Shown piece by piece: positions 33,388 to 44,234 of a DNA stretch of 64,000 nucleotides; position 1 is the first letter of the stretch; each line of letters opens with the position of its first letter. The position numbers were made by a program, and so were the translations under genes. Source of the DNA: Tupaia tana. Taxonomy: Eukaryota > Chordata > Mammalia > Scandentia > Tupaiidae. The DNA is taken from positions 38,771,194-38,835,193 of the forward strand of contig JAKSZU010000009.1 in NCBI GenBank assembly GCA_026018925.1. Reading direction: 5' to 3'. Below the pieces are notes generated by a model. The model was given only the letters and a program-made list of their open reading frames with translations, did no database searches and had not been told where the DNA came from.

Positions 33388-33506
33388 TTTTTCTTCTCTC
33401 TCTTCTTTATCCTACTATATTTTCCTGTAGAGTTCTGGTTGGATTTGTTGCTGCCTACTTCAGAAACCAAAGTTGTTCAATACAATTCTAATTCTTTTTT
33501 AAACAA

Positions 33507-33730
33507 TTAAAAAAATTCCTTTAATTGCTAGAGGGTGCAATTAAAGAACATGCACATGCACGAGAGAGAGAAAGAGAGAGAAAGCCCCCTCCCAAAAGGG
33601 GTATGATCATGCTGCAATCCTTTTTCCTTCATTTTTCCATCTCATCATATTTTTGGGCATGCATACATAGACAAGATACAAACTCAAGTTGTCTCTGTCT
33701 AGAGCAAAAGTTCTTTATCCCTCAGTAGGT
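33507..33730 (-). mobile_element. tRNA-derived SINE, type A-old, partial
   Basis: ttaattgctagagggtgc, GA tract, ccccctcccaaaagggg, gggcatgcatacatag; the tRNA head is nearly unreadable. Confidence 0.72.
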
Positions 33731-33950
33731 ATGTATAATGGGAAGAAAGAGGAGTTTTAAATAAAAGGCTTATATACTGAGGTTTATACACTTCAAAGAA
33801 AAGTCTGACTGAACTGAGGAGAACTGCTTGAAGATGAGCAAAAGAGAAAGTAGGGAAAATAATTGTGAGGCTGTTAAGACAGATTGTAGCTTGGTTCCTA
33901 GTGGAGTGACATAAACAGATGAATTAAAAATATATTTAAAAATTATTTTT

Positions 33951-34209
33951 GGGACCATCACATGGCATAGTGATTATGTCATTCGACTCCCATGTAGTCG
34001 ACCACGGTTCAATTTCTAGACTGGGCAGCTTGAAACTCATGCTGGGCGTATGTGTGCCAAAAATCCTGAGAGGAGAAGGGATTGTGGTGTGGCCATTCCC
34101 CCTCCCCCGGGGTGTGATTTCTCGCTTTCTGGCTCTCTGGCGAGCTCACACACCTTATAGTAAAACGAAAACAAAAACAAAACAAAACAAAAAACAAAAC
34201 CTCTCAAAA
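33951..34209 (+). mobile_element. tRNA-derived SINE type A
   Basis: GGGACCATCACATGGCATAG, box B GGTTCAATTTC, CCCCCTCCCCCGGGGTG, (AAAAC)n tail. Duplication aaaattatttttg / aaaatatttttc. Confidence 0.95.
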
Positions 34210-34255
34210 ATATTTTTCAATATACATGAAGAATGGATGGGATCTGATAATGTAT

Positions 34256-34388
34256 TGGATGGAGGAAAGAGAAAGAGTGTGGCCAAGGTGAACTATCTGG
34301 TGCATGGTCATTTTGCAGCTGGTCATAAAATCCCCAGGTTGTTTGCAATTAAAACTGAAATCAGCTCATCAGTGCTTCTGTGGTCACT
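34256..34388 (+). repeat. 133-bp inverted duplication, left arm
   Basis: tggatggaggaaagagaaag through gcttctgtggtcact. The reverse complement recurs at 34811-34943 with about 4 differences. Neither arm matches a repeat family I know. Confidence 0.93.
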
Positions 34389-34540
34389 GCAAGGTTGGTG
34401 CTTTTTTTCCAGCAATGGGCTTCTTACTAATTTGTCTTCCCTGATTTATACTGTGTAAAATCTTATTTGGAAAATTAATTTCTTAGTACTGCATTCTTTA
34501 CACAAGAAGATCAAACATCATAAAGAACGAATACTCCCTG

Positions 34541-35040
34541 TCTTAGTCCATCAGTGCTGCTACAAAAAACAAAAACCAAAAACAAGCACCATAAACTGGG
34601 TGGCTTATCAAAAAATATTTATTTCTCACAGCTCTGAAGGGAAGCAAGTCTAAGATGAGGGTGCCAGCAGATTCAATGTCTGGTGAGAACTCATTTTTTG
34701 GAACATAGCTGACCATCTTTTTTCCGTAACCTCACATGATAAAAGGATAAGAACACTCTTTCAAGTCTCTTTTATAAGGGCACTGATCCCATTTATGAAG
34801 GCAGAGATGGAGTGACCACAAAAGCACTGATGAGTTGATTTCAGTTTTAATTGCAAACAACCTGGGGATGTTATGACCAGCTGCAAAATGACCATGCACC
34901 AGATAGTTAACCTTGGCCACACTCTTTCTCTTTCCTCCATCCATCACTGCCCAGAGGCCCCACCTCCTAATACTATTGTTTTGGTAGTTAGGATTTCAAC
35001 ACGAATTTTGGAGGGACACAAACATTCAGACCAAAGCACT
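34541..35040 (-). mobile_element. MLT1/MaLR LTR, antisense, with insert
   Basis: LTR end ctgtcttagtccatcagtgctgct, ataaactgggtggcttat, tttatttctcacagctctg, ttttataagggcactgatcccatttatg; then, after the right arm of the inverted repeat, ggccccacctcctaatac, ttttggagggacacaaacattcag. The inverted repeat arm replaces about 30 bp of the expected LTR. Confidence 0.82.
34811..34943 (-). repeat. 133-bp inverted duplication, right arm
   Basis: Reverse complement of 34256-34388, embedded in the MLT1 LTR. The 422-bp spacer includes the LTR start. Confidence 0.93.
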
Positions 35041-35099
35041 TACTCATCCTCCCATGTCATCAATAATCTTAAATCATAATGATAGATGAGGCTTGACAA

Positions 35100-35325
35100 C
35101 TGAAGAACATCGATGATCTCATCCTGATCTTTAAAGAGTTTCACACCGAATCCTTGGTGATCGTTATGCATCTATTATCTTTTTGTTCCACACCAATGTC
35201 GAACAAGATTTCATACTTAGTGACAAGAAAAATTTCACCATATTTATTGTAATTTTCAGAGTAAATGTCAATGATCAATGGATAGGGAGAGAAAGATATG
35301 TTCCTTTCCAATGAGATTTTAGCAG
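35100..35325 (-). pseudogene. Possible broken coding relic, unidentified
   Basis: Minus-strand translation from about 35325 gives some 50 stop-free residues (including PLIIDIYSENYNKYGEIFLV and KYEILFDIGVEQKD). After a shift it gives another open stretch (GFGVKLFKDQDEIIDVLQL). The amino acid mix looks protein-like rather than low-complexity, but I do not recognise the family and chance is not excluded. Confidence 0.3.
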
Positions 35326-35407
35326 TGGGATGTTAAAAGTCACCATGTGCATTTGAAGACGCCATGTGTTTCTGGACTCCTGGATCACTCTCTCTCTAAA
35401 AATCATG

Positions 35408-35473
35408 TATTGGGTAGTCAGGTTTGCACAGGAAAACAGACAAATATGTCATGGCTTTCCCAATGACCTAATA
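35408..35473. mobile_element. Palindromic MITE (M1), internally deleted copy
   Basis: Starts TATTGGGTAGTCAG, ends CCAATGACCTAATA with TA at both ends; 66 bp instead of about 80. Confidence 0.65.
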
Positions 35474-36285
35474 TTATCAGTGATTGGCAGTTAATACATA
35501 AGAGACCTTAAGTTTATTGCCTATTTTCTCAGTATCATTTATAAAATACTATTATGAGTGGTAATAATTATACTTTTTTGTAATATTTACAGTACTAGAG
35601 ATTTCTTTGCACCTTAATCCTTTGTTTATATGCAACCTGGCTGTCAGTGTGCTGTGTCCCTGTAATCTTTGACATTTTATGCTCTGTAATTTTCCAAAAG
35701 CATGTATACATATCTGTATACATATCCATGGGCATGAGTTCTGAAAAATGTTTTAGCTCATTTGAAAAAATAACTATTTCTTTAAAAATCTGAGTATAAC
35801 TTTATACAAAGATGAGAATTCATGATCACTACAGTCAATACCCATTGTTGGCTTTGGGTGAGGTTGAGCTATATAGAGTCTAAGACAGATGGAAGCTTCC
35901 CACTAAACTGCCACTATTTTCAGGAACTAAAACTCTCCCTGAATGTGTCCCTTATTTATATAATGTTATTAAAGGCAAATGGTACAAATGGAGAAGCAGT
36001 ATGTGTGAAAATTATCTGATTCATCCATCTGCCTATTGGATTCACATTTGAGGAAGTTTCTACGCATCAGTTGTTTTAACAAAGAGAAAATTATTTTATC
36101 TTTACTAAACTAATCAGTACCTCTCCCGTACCTATCAGATAAAAATCTATATTCTTGTATATGTTTTACAGCATTTTAAAATAGCACTGGAGGACCTCAA
36201 ATAAATATTATTGGTTATTTTCTACTTAGGTGATTTCAAACTGTTTTCTAGCAGATATATAGTAAAACATACTGTAGGAGAAGGT
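35474..36285. other. No recognisable feature
   Basis: AT-rich unique-looking DNA; no gene or repeat supported. Confidence 0.3.
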
Positions 36286-36287
36286 AA

Positions 36288-36372
36288 TGTCTTTGCTATT
36301 TTTTTTAATGATAGAGCATATTCACATGCACAACAGAGAGAGAGAAAGTGTCCTCCACCCTTAGAGGATCTA
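36288..36372 (-). mobile_element. tRNA-derived SINE fragment (body only)
   Basis: atgatagagcatattcacatgc, GA tract, cctccacccttagagg. The head half is absent. Confidence 0.6.
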
Positions 36373-36762
36373 AAGGACAGAGTATTGAACCAAATAATTA
36401 GTTTTAATCCTTAAGATTTCTGGACTTACATAGGTCTTATTACTCTTCTCTTCATTCTTACTTTTCCTTTTTGAAATGGGAATATCTATCTTAAGCCTGT
36501 CCCACCATAGTATTTTAGAAGTACATAGCATGTTTTATTTTACCGACTCATAGCTCGAGAGCAATTTATCTCAAAATGAATTGTACCTTGAGTCTCATCC
36601 ACATCTGATTCAGATAATATTTCAATCTAAATCTAATCTGATTTTGGCTTTAGTCTTTTGAGTTGATGCTGAATTGAGTTAAGACTATTGGAGCTGTTGG
36701 GATGAAGTGAACACATTTTGCATGTGAGAAGGACATGAATTCTGGAAGGCCAGAGTTGAAAA
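36373..36762. other. No recognisable feature
   Basis: No gene or repeat recognised. Confidence 0.3.
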
Positions 36763-36763
36763 C

Positions 36764-36938
36764 TATGGTTTGAATGTTTGCCTCCCCCAAATTCATAACT
36801 CCCAAGGTAATAGTATTAGGAGATGGGGCTTTGGGGAGATGATTAGGTAATGAGTGCAGAACCCTGATGATTGGAATTAGTATCCTTATAAAAGAGGCTC
36901 TAGAAAGTTAGCTCACTCTCACAATGTGAAAACACAGC
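36764..36938 (+). mobile_element. MLT1/MaLR LTR 5' half (plus)
   Basis: actatggtttgaatgtttgcc, ccaaattcataactcccaagg, tagtattaggagatggggc, gattaggtaatgag, ttataaaagaggctctagaa, aatgtgaaaacacagc. Stops mid-LTR at the junction with an oppositely oriented LTR. Confidence 0.82.
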
Positions 36939-36947
36939 AAAAAGTGT

Positions 36948-37245
36948 GTATTTCTTGCAGTTCTGATCACTGGGAAGTCTAAGATAGAGGCACCAGCAGA
37001 TTGTATATCTGGTGAGGGCCTGCTTTCTGGTTCAGAGATGGAAATTTCTAGCTGTGTTTTTACATGGTGAAATGGAAGAATTCTGGCTTTCTAAGGCTCT
37101 TACAAAGACATTAATCCCATTCATGAGGCTCCAATATCATGACCTGATTACCTCCAAAACGCTCCATCTCCTAATACCATCACATTAGGGATTATCAACA
37201 TATAAACTTTGTAGGCACACAGACATTCAGACCACAGAAGTTGGT
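36948..37245 (-). mobile_element. MLT1/MaLR LTR (minus), facing the previous one
   Basis: atttcttgcagttctgatcac, ggcaccagcagattgtatatctggtgagg, attaatcccattcatgagg, ctcctaataccatcacattagg, cacagacattcagaccaca. Same family as 36764 in the opposite direction. Confidence 0.83.
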
Positions 37246-37374
37246 TTCTGTAAAGACAACAAAATCTCCCAAATCTCTGCAGTTCACTATTCATAGAGTA
37301 TGAGTTGCCCTTGCTAGAGGCATCTAGGCATGTTGTGCTAAACACAGGGTCATGATTTTGTCCTCTACCACTTA

Positions 37375-38385
37375 TCTTTGGGAAAAAAAATCACATAAAT
37401 AAATTAGACTTCATCTAATTTAAAAACTTTCATGCATCAAAGGACATTATTAAGAGAGTGGAGACAGCGTACATATTGGAGACTATATCTGCAAATCATA
37501 CATGTGATAAGGGTCTATTACACATATATATAGGTCTCTTTCAATTTATTAATAAAATACAAATAATAATTAAAATGAGAAAAGGATTTGAATAGGTATT
37601 TATCCAAAGAAAATACATAAATGGCCAATGAACATCTGAAAAGATGCTCAGTGTCATTAGACATTATGAATATGCAAATCAAAATCACGAGAACCCACTT
37701 CATTCCCACCTAGCAAGGCTAAAATATAAAATGATAGACAATAACAAGTGTTGGCAAGGATATGGAGAAATATAATCCTCCTATATTCTCTGTGGGAATG
37801 TAAAATAGTGCCGTTGTTTCAGAGAGCTGTCTGGCAGTTCCTCAAAAGGATAAGCATGGAGTTATCATGTAACTCCCTAATTCTACTCCTAGGAATTTAC
37901 CCAAGGGAAAAGCAAACGTATGTCCACACAAAAACTTGTATATGATTGTTCATAGAAATATTATCTATAATTGCCCCCAAATGGCAACAATCACATGTCC
38001 ATTAACTGATAAGTGGATGAACAAAATGTGATCTATAATGTAATACGATTTGGCAATAAAATGCAATAAAGTATTGATACATTCTACAGTATGGATGGAC
38101 TGTCAAAGAATAATGCTATGCAAAAAGAACCATAACAAAAGCCGTATATGTTTCTGTCTTTATTAAATATTTCAGAATAGGCAAATCCCTAGTGACATAA
38201 AGTAGATTAGTGGTGGCCAGTGGCAGGGGACAAGGGAGAATAAGTGACTGCTAATGGGTTTCTTTTTGGAGTGATAAAAACATTCTGAAATTACCTATTA
38301 GTATAGTTGTCAAAATGTTTTATTTTACCATTAGCCACTGAATTTGAAGGTAAATAAATTATATCTTAATAAAAATATCATTATA
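37375..38385 (+). mobile_element. L1M ORF2 C-terminus to 3' end
   Basis: acttcatctaatttaaaaac, ggatttgaataggtatttatcc, tgttggcaaggatatggag, ggaatttacccaaggg, atttgaaggtaaataaatt. Stops are frequent. Confidence 0.87.
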
Positions 38386-38388
38386 ATT

Positions 38389-38635
38389 GGTCTAATGCTA
38401 ATGGCTCAGACAATACGGCATGGCAGCATGACACTGGAGTCACACGGAAAAACCTTGCATTCAAATCCCAGCTTCACCTGGACATTCGGGTCATGCTTGT
38501 GGGCACGCCCATGATCCTGGCTGTCTGGAAAGCTGGCAGGTGGGGCGGAGTGGGGAGAACCACAGTATGGTAAGAACTATCAGAAGTACTTTCTCACTTT
38601 CTCTCTTTGATGAAATAAATAACTTTTTAAAAATA
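38389..38635 (+). mobile_element. tRNA-derived SINE type C
   Basis: gctcagacaatacggcatggcagcatgacactgg head, box B-like ATTCAAATCCCAG, gatcctggctgtctgg, tgatgaaataaataac tail. Confidence 0.78.
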
Positions 38636-38940
38636 CCATTTACAGTAATTCCAAAAAATTTGGATATACGTAAACTTAAAAAATGTACAGGATAATTACA
38701 TTGAAAATTACAAAATGCTGTTGAAAGAAGTCAAATGTATAACTGTGAATGATGCAACATAATAAAGTTGCCAATTATCATCTAATTGCTATACAAGTTT
38801 CATGGAATTTCTATAAGAACCTCAGCAAGGTGTTTTGGCTATAAAGATAAAATTATTCTTAAATTTGTATATAAAGGTACAAACCCTAGAATATATAGAA
38901 ACATTTAGAAAAAAAGACCAGGTAAGAGGAATTAGTTTAC
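38636..38940 (+). mobile_element. L1 ORF2 fragment
   Basis: ataccatttacagtaattcc, aaattacaaaatgctgttgaaag, ttgccaattatcatctaattg match L1 ORF2 just upstream of the usual 3' fragments. Confidence 0.72.
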
Positions 38941-38970
38941 CTGTTGCTAAATTTTACTGCATACCTACTG

Positions 38971-38972
<2 letters not shown>

Positions 38973-39005
<33 letters not shown>
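38973..39005. repeat. (CA)n microsatellite
   Basis: About 15 CA units (tatacacacac...catacacaaac). Confidence 0.95.
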
Positions 39006-39007
<2 letters not shown>

Positions 39008-39042
39008 AAACACACTCTCTTCATTTAGAATATGACTAAACA

Positions 39043-39296
39043 GGGGCCAGCAGTTGGCATAATGGCTATGTCACTGGACTCCCATGTAGTCGACCATGGT
39101 TCGAGTCCCGGACCTGGTGGCTTAAACTCACACAGGGCGTGTGTACGTGTGTGTGCGTGCCCAAGATCCCAAGAGGAGAATGGAGAAGGAGGGATTTGCG
39201 GCATGGCCATTGCCCCGGGGGGTGATTTTTCGCTTTCTTTCTCTCTTTCTGGTGAGCACACGCGCCCTATAGCAAAAACCTCTCCAAAAAAAGAGA
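39043..39296 (+). mobile_element. tRNA-derived SINE type A
   Basis: GGGGCCAGCAGTTGGCATAATGG, box B GGTTCGAGTCCCG, CCCCGGGGGGTG, CACACGCGCCCTATAGC. Duplication agaatatgactaaaca / agaatatgcctaaaca. Confidence 0.97.
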
Positions 39297-39299
39297 AAA

Positions 39300-40182
39300 G
39301 AATATGCCTAAACAAAATGACCAGACATTTCACCAAAAAGGATATAAAGCTACCCAATAAAGGATGTAAAGATATAATGTATTCACATGTATTCATCATC
39401 ATTAACCATTAGAGAAACCAAATTTGCTTCACTGCACACCAACCACAATTGCTAAAATGAAAAATATTGATGGCTATATATTAACTTAACTAGGATGGCT
39501 ATATATTTTTTAGTGGAAAATAATGTGTTGGCAAGGATATAAGTAGAAATGTCTGTGCATTTTTGGCGGGAATATAAGATGGTGCAGCCACTGTGAAAGT
39601 CAGGCAGTTTCTCAAAAAGTTAAGCATAGAATTAACACATGACCCAACACTTAGACCCCTAGGTACATATACTCAAAGAAATGAAAACAGGGATCCAAAC
39701 AGTTACCTGTAAAATTCATATATTTGTTCATAACAGAATCATTCACAATAGTCAAAAGTTAGAAACAACCTGAGTATCCATAAACAGATGAATGGATTAA
39801 CAAAATGTGGCAGATACAAACAATGAAATGTTATTTAGCCATAAATAACAGTAGTTGCACATGCTACGGTATGGATAAACTTTGAAAATACTATGCTAAA
39901 TGAAAATGCCATATATTGTATGATTCCATTCATATAAAATGTCCAGGGTAGGTAAATTCATAGAGACAATAAGCACAGCAGAAGTTAATAGATGCTAGGG
40001 GGAAATGAGAACAGGGAGAGCTATTGCTTAATGGGTACACAGTTTCAGTTTGGGGTGATAAAAAATTTTGGAAATAATGCTGATAGTTACAAAACATTGT
40101 GAGCATAATAAATGTCATTGAATTGCATATTTAAAAATCATTTAAATAGTGAATTTTATGTTCTATATATTTTACCACAAAA
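39300..40182 (+). mobile_element. L1M ORF2 C-terminus to 3' end
   Basis: agacatttcaccaaaaaggat, ggtgcagccactgtgaaag, cccctaggtacatatac, ggggtgataaaaaattttgg, tattttaccacaaaaaaag. Confidence 0.87.
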
Positions 40183-40184
40183 AA

Positions 40185-40450
40185 AGTAGTACTACAAAAA
40201 ATGCTGCCAGACCAAAAAGAATGCTGTTGAGGATACAGTGAAACTGGATCACTTACATTTTATTGTTAGATATGGAAAATGGTACAGTTAGCAAAGTAGT
40301 TTGGCAGGCTTTAAAAATAAATTTTCCAATTTGATCCAGCAGTTTGACTATTGAAAAGTTATCCAAGGTAAGTGGAAATTTATCTTTGTATAAACACCTG
40401 CATGTATAGATTCATAGCAGTTTACAGTACCTCAAAACTAGAAACAGCCT
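40185..40450 (+). mobile_element. L1M fragment
   Basis: ggaaaatggtacagttagc, ttggcaggctttaaaaataaattttcc, gatccagcagtttgac, ttcatagcagtttacag. Confidence 0.72.
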
Positions 40451-40523
40451 GTATTTGTTTCCTATTGCTCCTTTAACAAATGTAAAAGACAAAAAGATTG
40501 CATTGGACACTTGTTAAAAACAG

Positions 40524-41120
40524 CCAAGGAAGACAGGCGATGACATAGTGGTTAAGGTGTTGGACTCCCATATGGCTGACAACCACGGTTCAAGTCCCGG
40601 ACCTGGCAGCCTGAATATCACACTGCGGGGGGGAGGGGGACCAGCAATTGGTGTAATGGCTATGTCTCTGGACTCCCATGCAGTCAACTGTGGTTTGAGT
40701 CCCAGACCTGCTGGCCTAAACTCATGCTGTGTGCATGTGCGTGCGTGACCAAGATCCCAACAGGAGAATGGAGGAAAAGGGATTGTGGCGTGGCCATCCC
40801 CCCTAGGGGGTGATTTCTCACTTTCTGTTGGTCTCTGTCTTTCTGGCAAGTGCATGTGCCCTATAGCAAAAAAAGTCTCTCAAAATAAATAAATAAATAA
40901 ATAAATAAAAGAACAAAAAAAAAGAAGAAGAAGAAAATCACACTGAGTAATTGTGAGTGCGTGCCCAAAATCCCAGGAGGAGAATGGAAGAGAAGTGACT
41001 GCAGTGTGACCATCCCCCCTAGGGGGTGATTTCTCATTTTCCCTCTCTCTGTCTCTCTCCAGCAAACGTATGGACCTTATGACAAAAACTTAAAAACAAA
41101 CAAACAAACAAAAAAAACCC
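40524..41120 (+). mobile_element. tRNA SINE interrupted by another SINE (outer copy)
   Basis: Outer head 40524-40630: gcgatgacatagtggttaagg, box B GGTTCAAGTCCCGG, gaatatcacactg. Outer body resumes at about 40937 (aaaatcacactgagtaattg) and ends ACCTTATGACAAAAACTT near 41092. Confidence 0.92.
40638..40935 (+). mobile_element. tRNA-derived SINE type A nested in a SINE
   Basis: GGGGGACCAGCAATTGGTGTAATGG, box B GGTTTGAGTCCC, CCCCCCTAGGGGGTG, CCCTATAGC, then (AAAT)n/(AAG)n tail. Duplicated outer target tatcacactg / aatcacactg. Confidence 0.94.
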
Positions 41121-41480
41121 AAGGGCTACTTTTTAAAGACTATTGCAAAAGGGGAGAGAAATTGAACTCAACTATAAATACAGCAATGACAAGTGGGGAT
41201 TTATAGCCAACAGGCAGGGTGAGGGAGTGGAAGGAAAATTAAGAGGACCCTGGTTAGGTATCAGAGATTGCAGGGAAAGGAAATTAGGAATCAAGCAAGA
41301 GTGTGGAAAGAGGTGTTTGATTACTTATCAGGAGTAGGAAATTCTTGATAAACTGGTTTAGGTGGATTTTTTTGCTTAAACTGGGCTTGGCAGGACTGGG
41401 ACAGGGCCCAGAAGTGAGGCCTAGTCAAAAAGAGGGCTCACCAGAGCCTGACTAAAGTTTGGTCAAGGAAAGTTCCTGGC
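41121..41480. other. Unassigned segment within the split LTR
   Basis: GC-richer than its surroundings (gtggggatttatagccaacagg, actgggcttggcaggactgggacaggg). It may be the end of another LTR or old transposon that I cannot name. Confidence 0.3.
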
Positions 41481-41557
41481 CACAAATTACCACAAACTCG
41501 ATAGCTTAAAACAATATTAACTTATCATACAATTCTGGGTTTCAAAAGTCTAAAGTA

Positions 41558-41808
41558 GGGACCAGCAGTTAGCATAATGGCTATGTCACTGAACTCCCAT
41601 GTAGTTGACCGTGGTTCAAGTGCCGGATCTGGTGGCTTAAACTCACGCTGGGCGCATGTGTGTGCGTGCCCAAGATCCCAAGAGGAGAATGGAGGAGAAG
41701 GGATTGTGGTGTGGCCATTCTCCCTGGGGGGTGATTTCTCGCTTTCTGTCTCTCTGTCTTTCTGGTGAGTGCACGCACCCTATAGCAAAAACCTCTCAAA
41801 AAAAAAAA
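41558..41808 (+). mobile_element. tRNA-derived SINE type A, in the LTR
   Basis: GGGACCAGCAGTTAGCATAATGG, box B GGTTCAAGTGCCG, CCCTGGGGGGTG, CACGCACCCTATAGC, A13 tail. Duplication aaaagtctaaagta exact apart from one base. Confidence 0.97.
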
Positions 41809-42234
41809 AAGTCTAAAGTAGGACTCACTGGGATGAAGTAAAGGTTTCGCATGGCTTCATTATTACCAGAGAATTTTGGAAAGAATCCATTTCCTTGCCT
41901 TTTCCTGCTTTTGGAAGCTTTCTTCTTTACTTGGCTCCTGGTACCCTTCTACATTCTAAAGCAGCAATGGCAAGTTTTCTTTCTTATATCACATTGCCCT
42001 GACACTGACTCTTTCTCCTTATTCCACAGTGGAGAGCCATTGTGATTACATTGGGTGCTTTTGGAAAATTCAGGATAGTCTCCCTACTTTAAGGTTAATT
42101 TAAAATAAGCAACCTAATTCCATCTGTTACCTCAGTTCTCTGTGCCATGTAATATAACATATTCACAAATTCTGAGGATCAGGAGATGTACATATTTGGG
42201 AGATCATTGTTCTGCCTATCACAGCACAGAAATC

Positions 42235-42790
42235 CTCCAGATATGAATGATTAAATAAACTGTGGTAATCTATGCCATAATCTGTTAGCAATAACACTTA
42301 ATGAACAATTGATACACGTGACAACTTGGCTAGATCTTACGAGCATTATGCTAAATGATAAAAGTCAATCTCCAGAGTGTACATAGTACAGTATTTACAC
42401 AACCTTCTTAAATGTGCAATTATAGAGATGGAAAATGGCTTACTGGTGGACAGGGTTTGAAAGCAGGGAAGAGGAGAGATGATTGTTACTATAAAAGGTA
42501 ACATAATATGATGGAAATCTTCTCTATCTTGACTAATAGTAATCACATTAATAAATCCAAGTGATAAAATTTCATAGAACTACATATACACATAATTAAG
42601 TACATGTTAACCTGATGACATTTGAAAAGGGTCAATGAATTATACCAATGTCAATATCTTCATTTTGATGTTTTAAGTCTTAAAATGTGGCAGTTTGGAG
42701 AAAGTAGCTAAAGTGAACGCATAACTTCTCTGTATTATTTTTTACAACTGCATGTGAATCTATAACTATCTCAATAAAATTTTCACTAAA
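42235..42790 (+). mobile_element. L1M 3' UTR end
   Basis: atgaatgattaaataaactgtgg, acttggctagatcttacgag, aaagggtcaatgaattataccaatgtc, ctctgtattattttttacaactgc, ctcaataaaattttc. Confidence 0.87.
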
Positions 42791-43364
42791 ACATATCATT
42801 GAATATTTAGTGACATATTTAGCAAAAGTCATAAAAGATCTGTACATTGAAAACCACTGCTGAGAAAAAGTGAAAAAATAAATGGAAAGATACATAATGG
42901 TAACAAATCAAAAGTCTTAATATTAAGGTGTCAATTCTCCTCAAATTTAATTAGATATTTAATGGAATTTCAGTCAAAAGTTTGGTCATTTTTTTGGTAG
43001 AAACTGGCAAGCTAATGCTAATATGTATATGAAATATGAATGACCCAGAATAGCCATCACCAATTTCTAACAGGGCACAGATGGACTTACATTACCTGAT
43101 TTCAAGATTTACTCTAGAGCTCTAGTAATCAAGAAAATAAGCTATTAGTGTGAGGACAGACAGCGGAACAACCTAAGAAGTTTAGAAAAACACCTACGTA
43201 TATATTATATATGGTCAACTAATTTTCAACAAATGTTTCAGGTAATTCCCCAAGAATAGGAATAACTTTCCAGAAGTGACAATGAAAATTGGTCAGCCAA
43301 ATTGGAAGAAAGAAAAGAGAAATAACTTTGACCTCTCCCTTGCAACTGTAGTAAAGATTAGCAC

Positions 43365-43550
43365 ACTAAGGCCTGAGGTCTGTTTTCATAAACCAATTTT
43401 TATTAGAACATGGTGATAACCATTTATTTAAGTATTGCCTATGGCTGCTTTCACACTGTTACGGCAGAGTTAAGTAGTTGAGACATAAACCATATGACTT
43501 GCAAAAGCTAAAATATGTTTTGTTGTAAGAAAAATTTGCCAATCATGTTT
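43365..43550 (+). mobile_element. hAT-Charlie-type fragment in L1M
   Basis: ctgaggtctgttttcataaacc, tattgcctatggctgctttcacac, acggcagagttaagtagttgagac, gcaaaagctaaaatatg. Sense orientation of the family at 22745. Confidence 0.8.
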
Positions 43551-43782
43551 TAAACCATATACAAAAATCAACACAGTATGGATCTGAAACCTAAACATAA
43601 GAGATATGACTCCAGATCTAGCATAAATGAACACAAAATTAAATTTTTGTCACCTTGGATCAGGCAAAGGTTTCTTTGATAGGGCATAAAAAGCATGAAT
43701 CACAAAATAGAATATTCAAAATTCAAAATTAAAATTAAACATGTTTGCTCCTTGAAGGACACTCTTTGTAAGAAATAAAGTC

Positions 43783-44030
43783 GGGGCCAGAAATTGGCAT
43801 GGTGGTTAAGGCAGCTAGATCTCATAGGGCTGACTGCATGGTTCAAGTCCTGGACCTAGGGGCTTGGAAAATACACTAGGCACATATGCATGCATGCCCA
43901 AAATCTCTAGAAGAGAAAAGAGAGGGATTGCATTGTGGTCATCCCCCTTGAGTTGTGAGTGAGTTCTTCTTTCCCCCTCTCTGTCTCTCTGGTGAGTGCA
44001 TACACCCTATAGCAAACTATTAAAAAAAAA
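43783..44030 (+). mobile_element. tRNA-derived SINE, type A-old
   Basis: GGGGCCAGAAATTGGCATGGTGG, box B GGTTCAAGTCCTGG, gcacatatgcatgcatgccc, CACCCTATAGCAAAC. Confidence 0.9.
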
Positions 44031-44054
44031 AGTCAAACCATATCCTAGGAGGGC

Positions 44055-44078
44055 AGTGTGTGTGTGTGTGTGTGTGTG
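44055..44078. repeat. (GT)n microsatellite
   Basis: About 11 GT units inside the L1M relic. Confidence 0.93.
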
Positions 44079-44234
44079 AAATGATTTGTATTCTATACCA
44101 TATAAAGGACTCTTAAGCTCAAAAATAAAAAAAGACAAAGGACTTAATAAAAAGGGCAAGAAATTTAAACACCGCACCTGAGAAGATATACCAATAGTAA
44201 TTAGCACACTTGACATCATAAACTTTACAGGAAA

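Larger units (their letters stand above)
40450..42228 (-). mobile_element. MaLR-type LTR (antisense), split
   Basis: Left piece tgtatttgtttcctattgctcc (about 40450-40480); right piece from about 41482: caaattaccacaaactcgatagc, ttccttgccttttcctgctt, tgtgattacattgggtgc, aacctaattccatctgttacc, gttctgcctatcaca. The ends fit one retroviral-like LTR (the exact MaLR subfamily is uncertain), with about 1 kb of nested SINEs and unknown DNA between. Confidence 0.65.

Noticed and set aside
33949..34458. 169-codon open frame
   Set aside because: First part is a SINE; the second is the left arm of the inverted repeat. The similar peptide at 34732-34947 comes from the other arm.
36764..37245. Endogenous retrovirus with gag/pol/env
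   Set aside because: Only MaLR-type LTR pieces are seen; no internal coding region or paired LTRs with retroviral genes were found.
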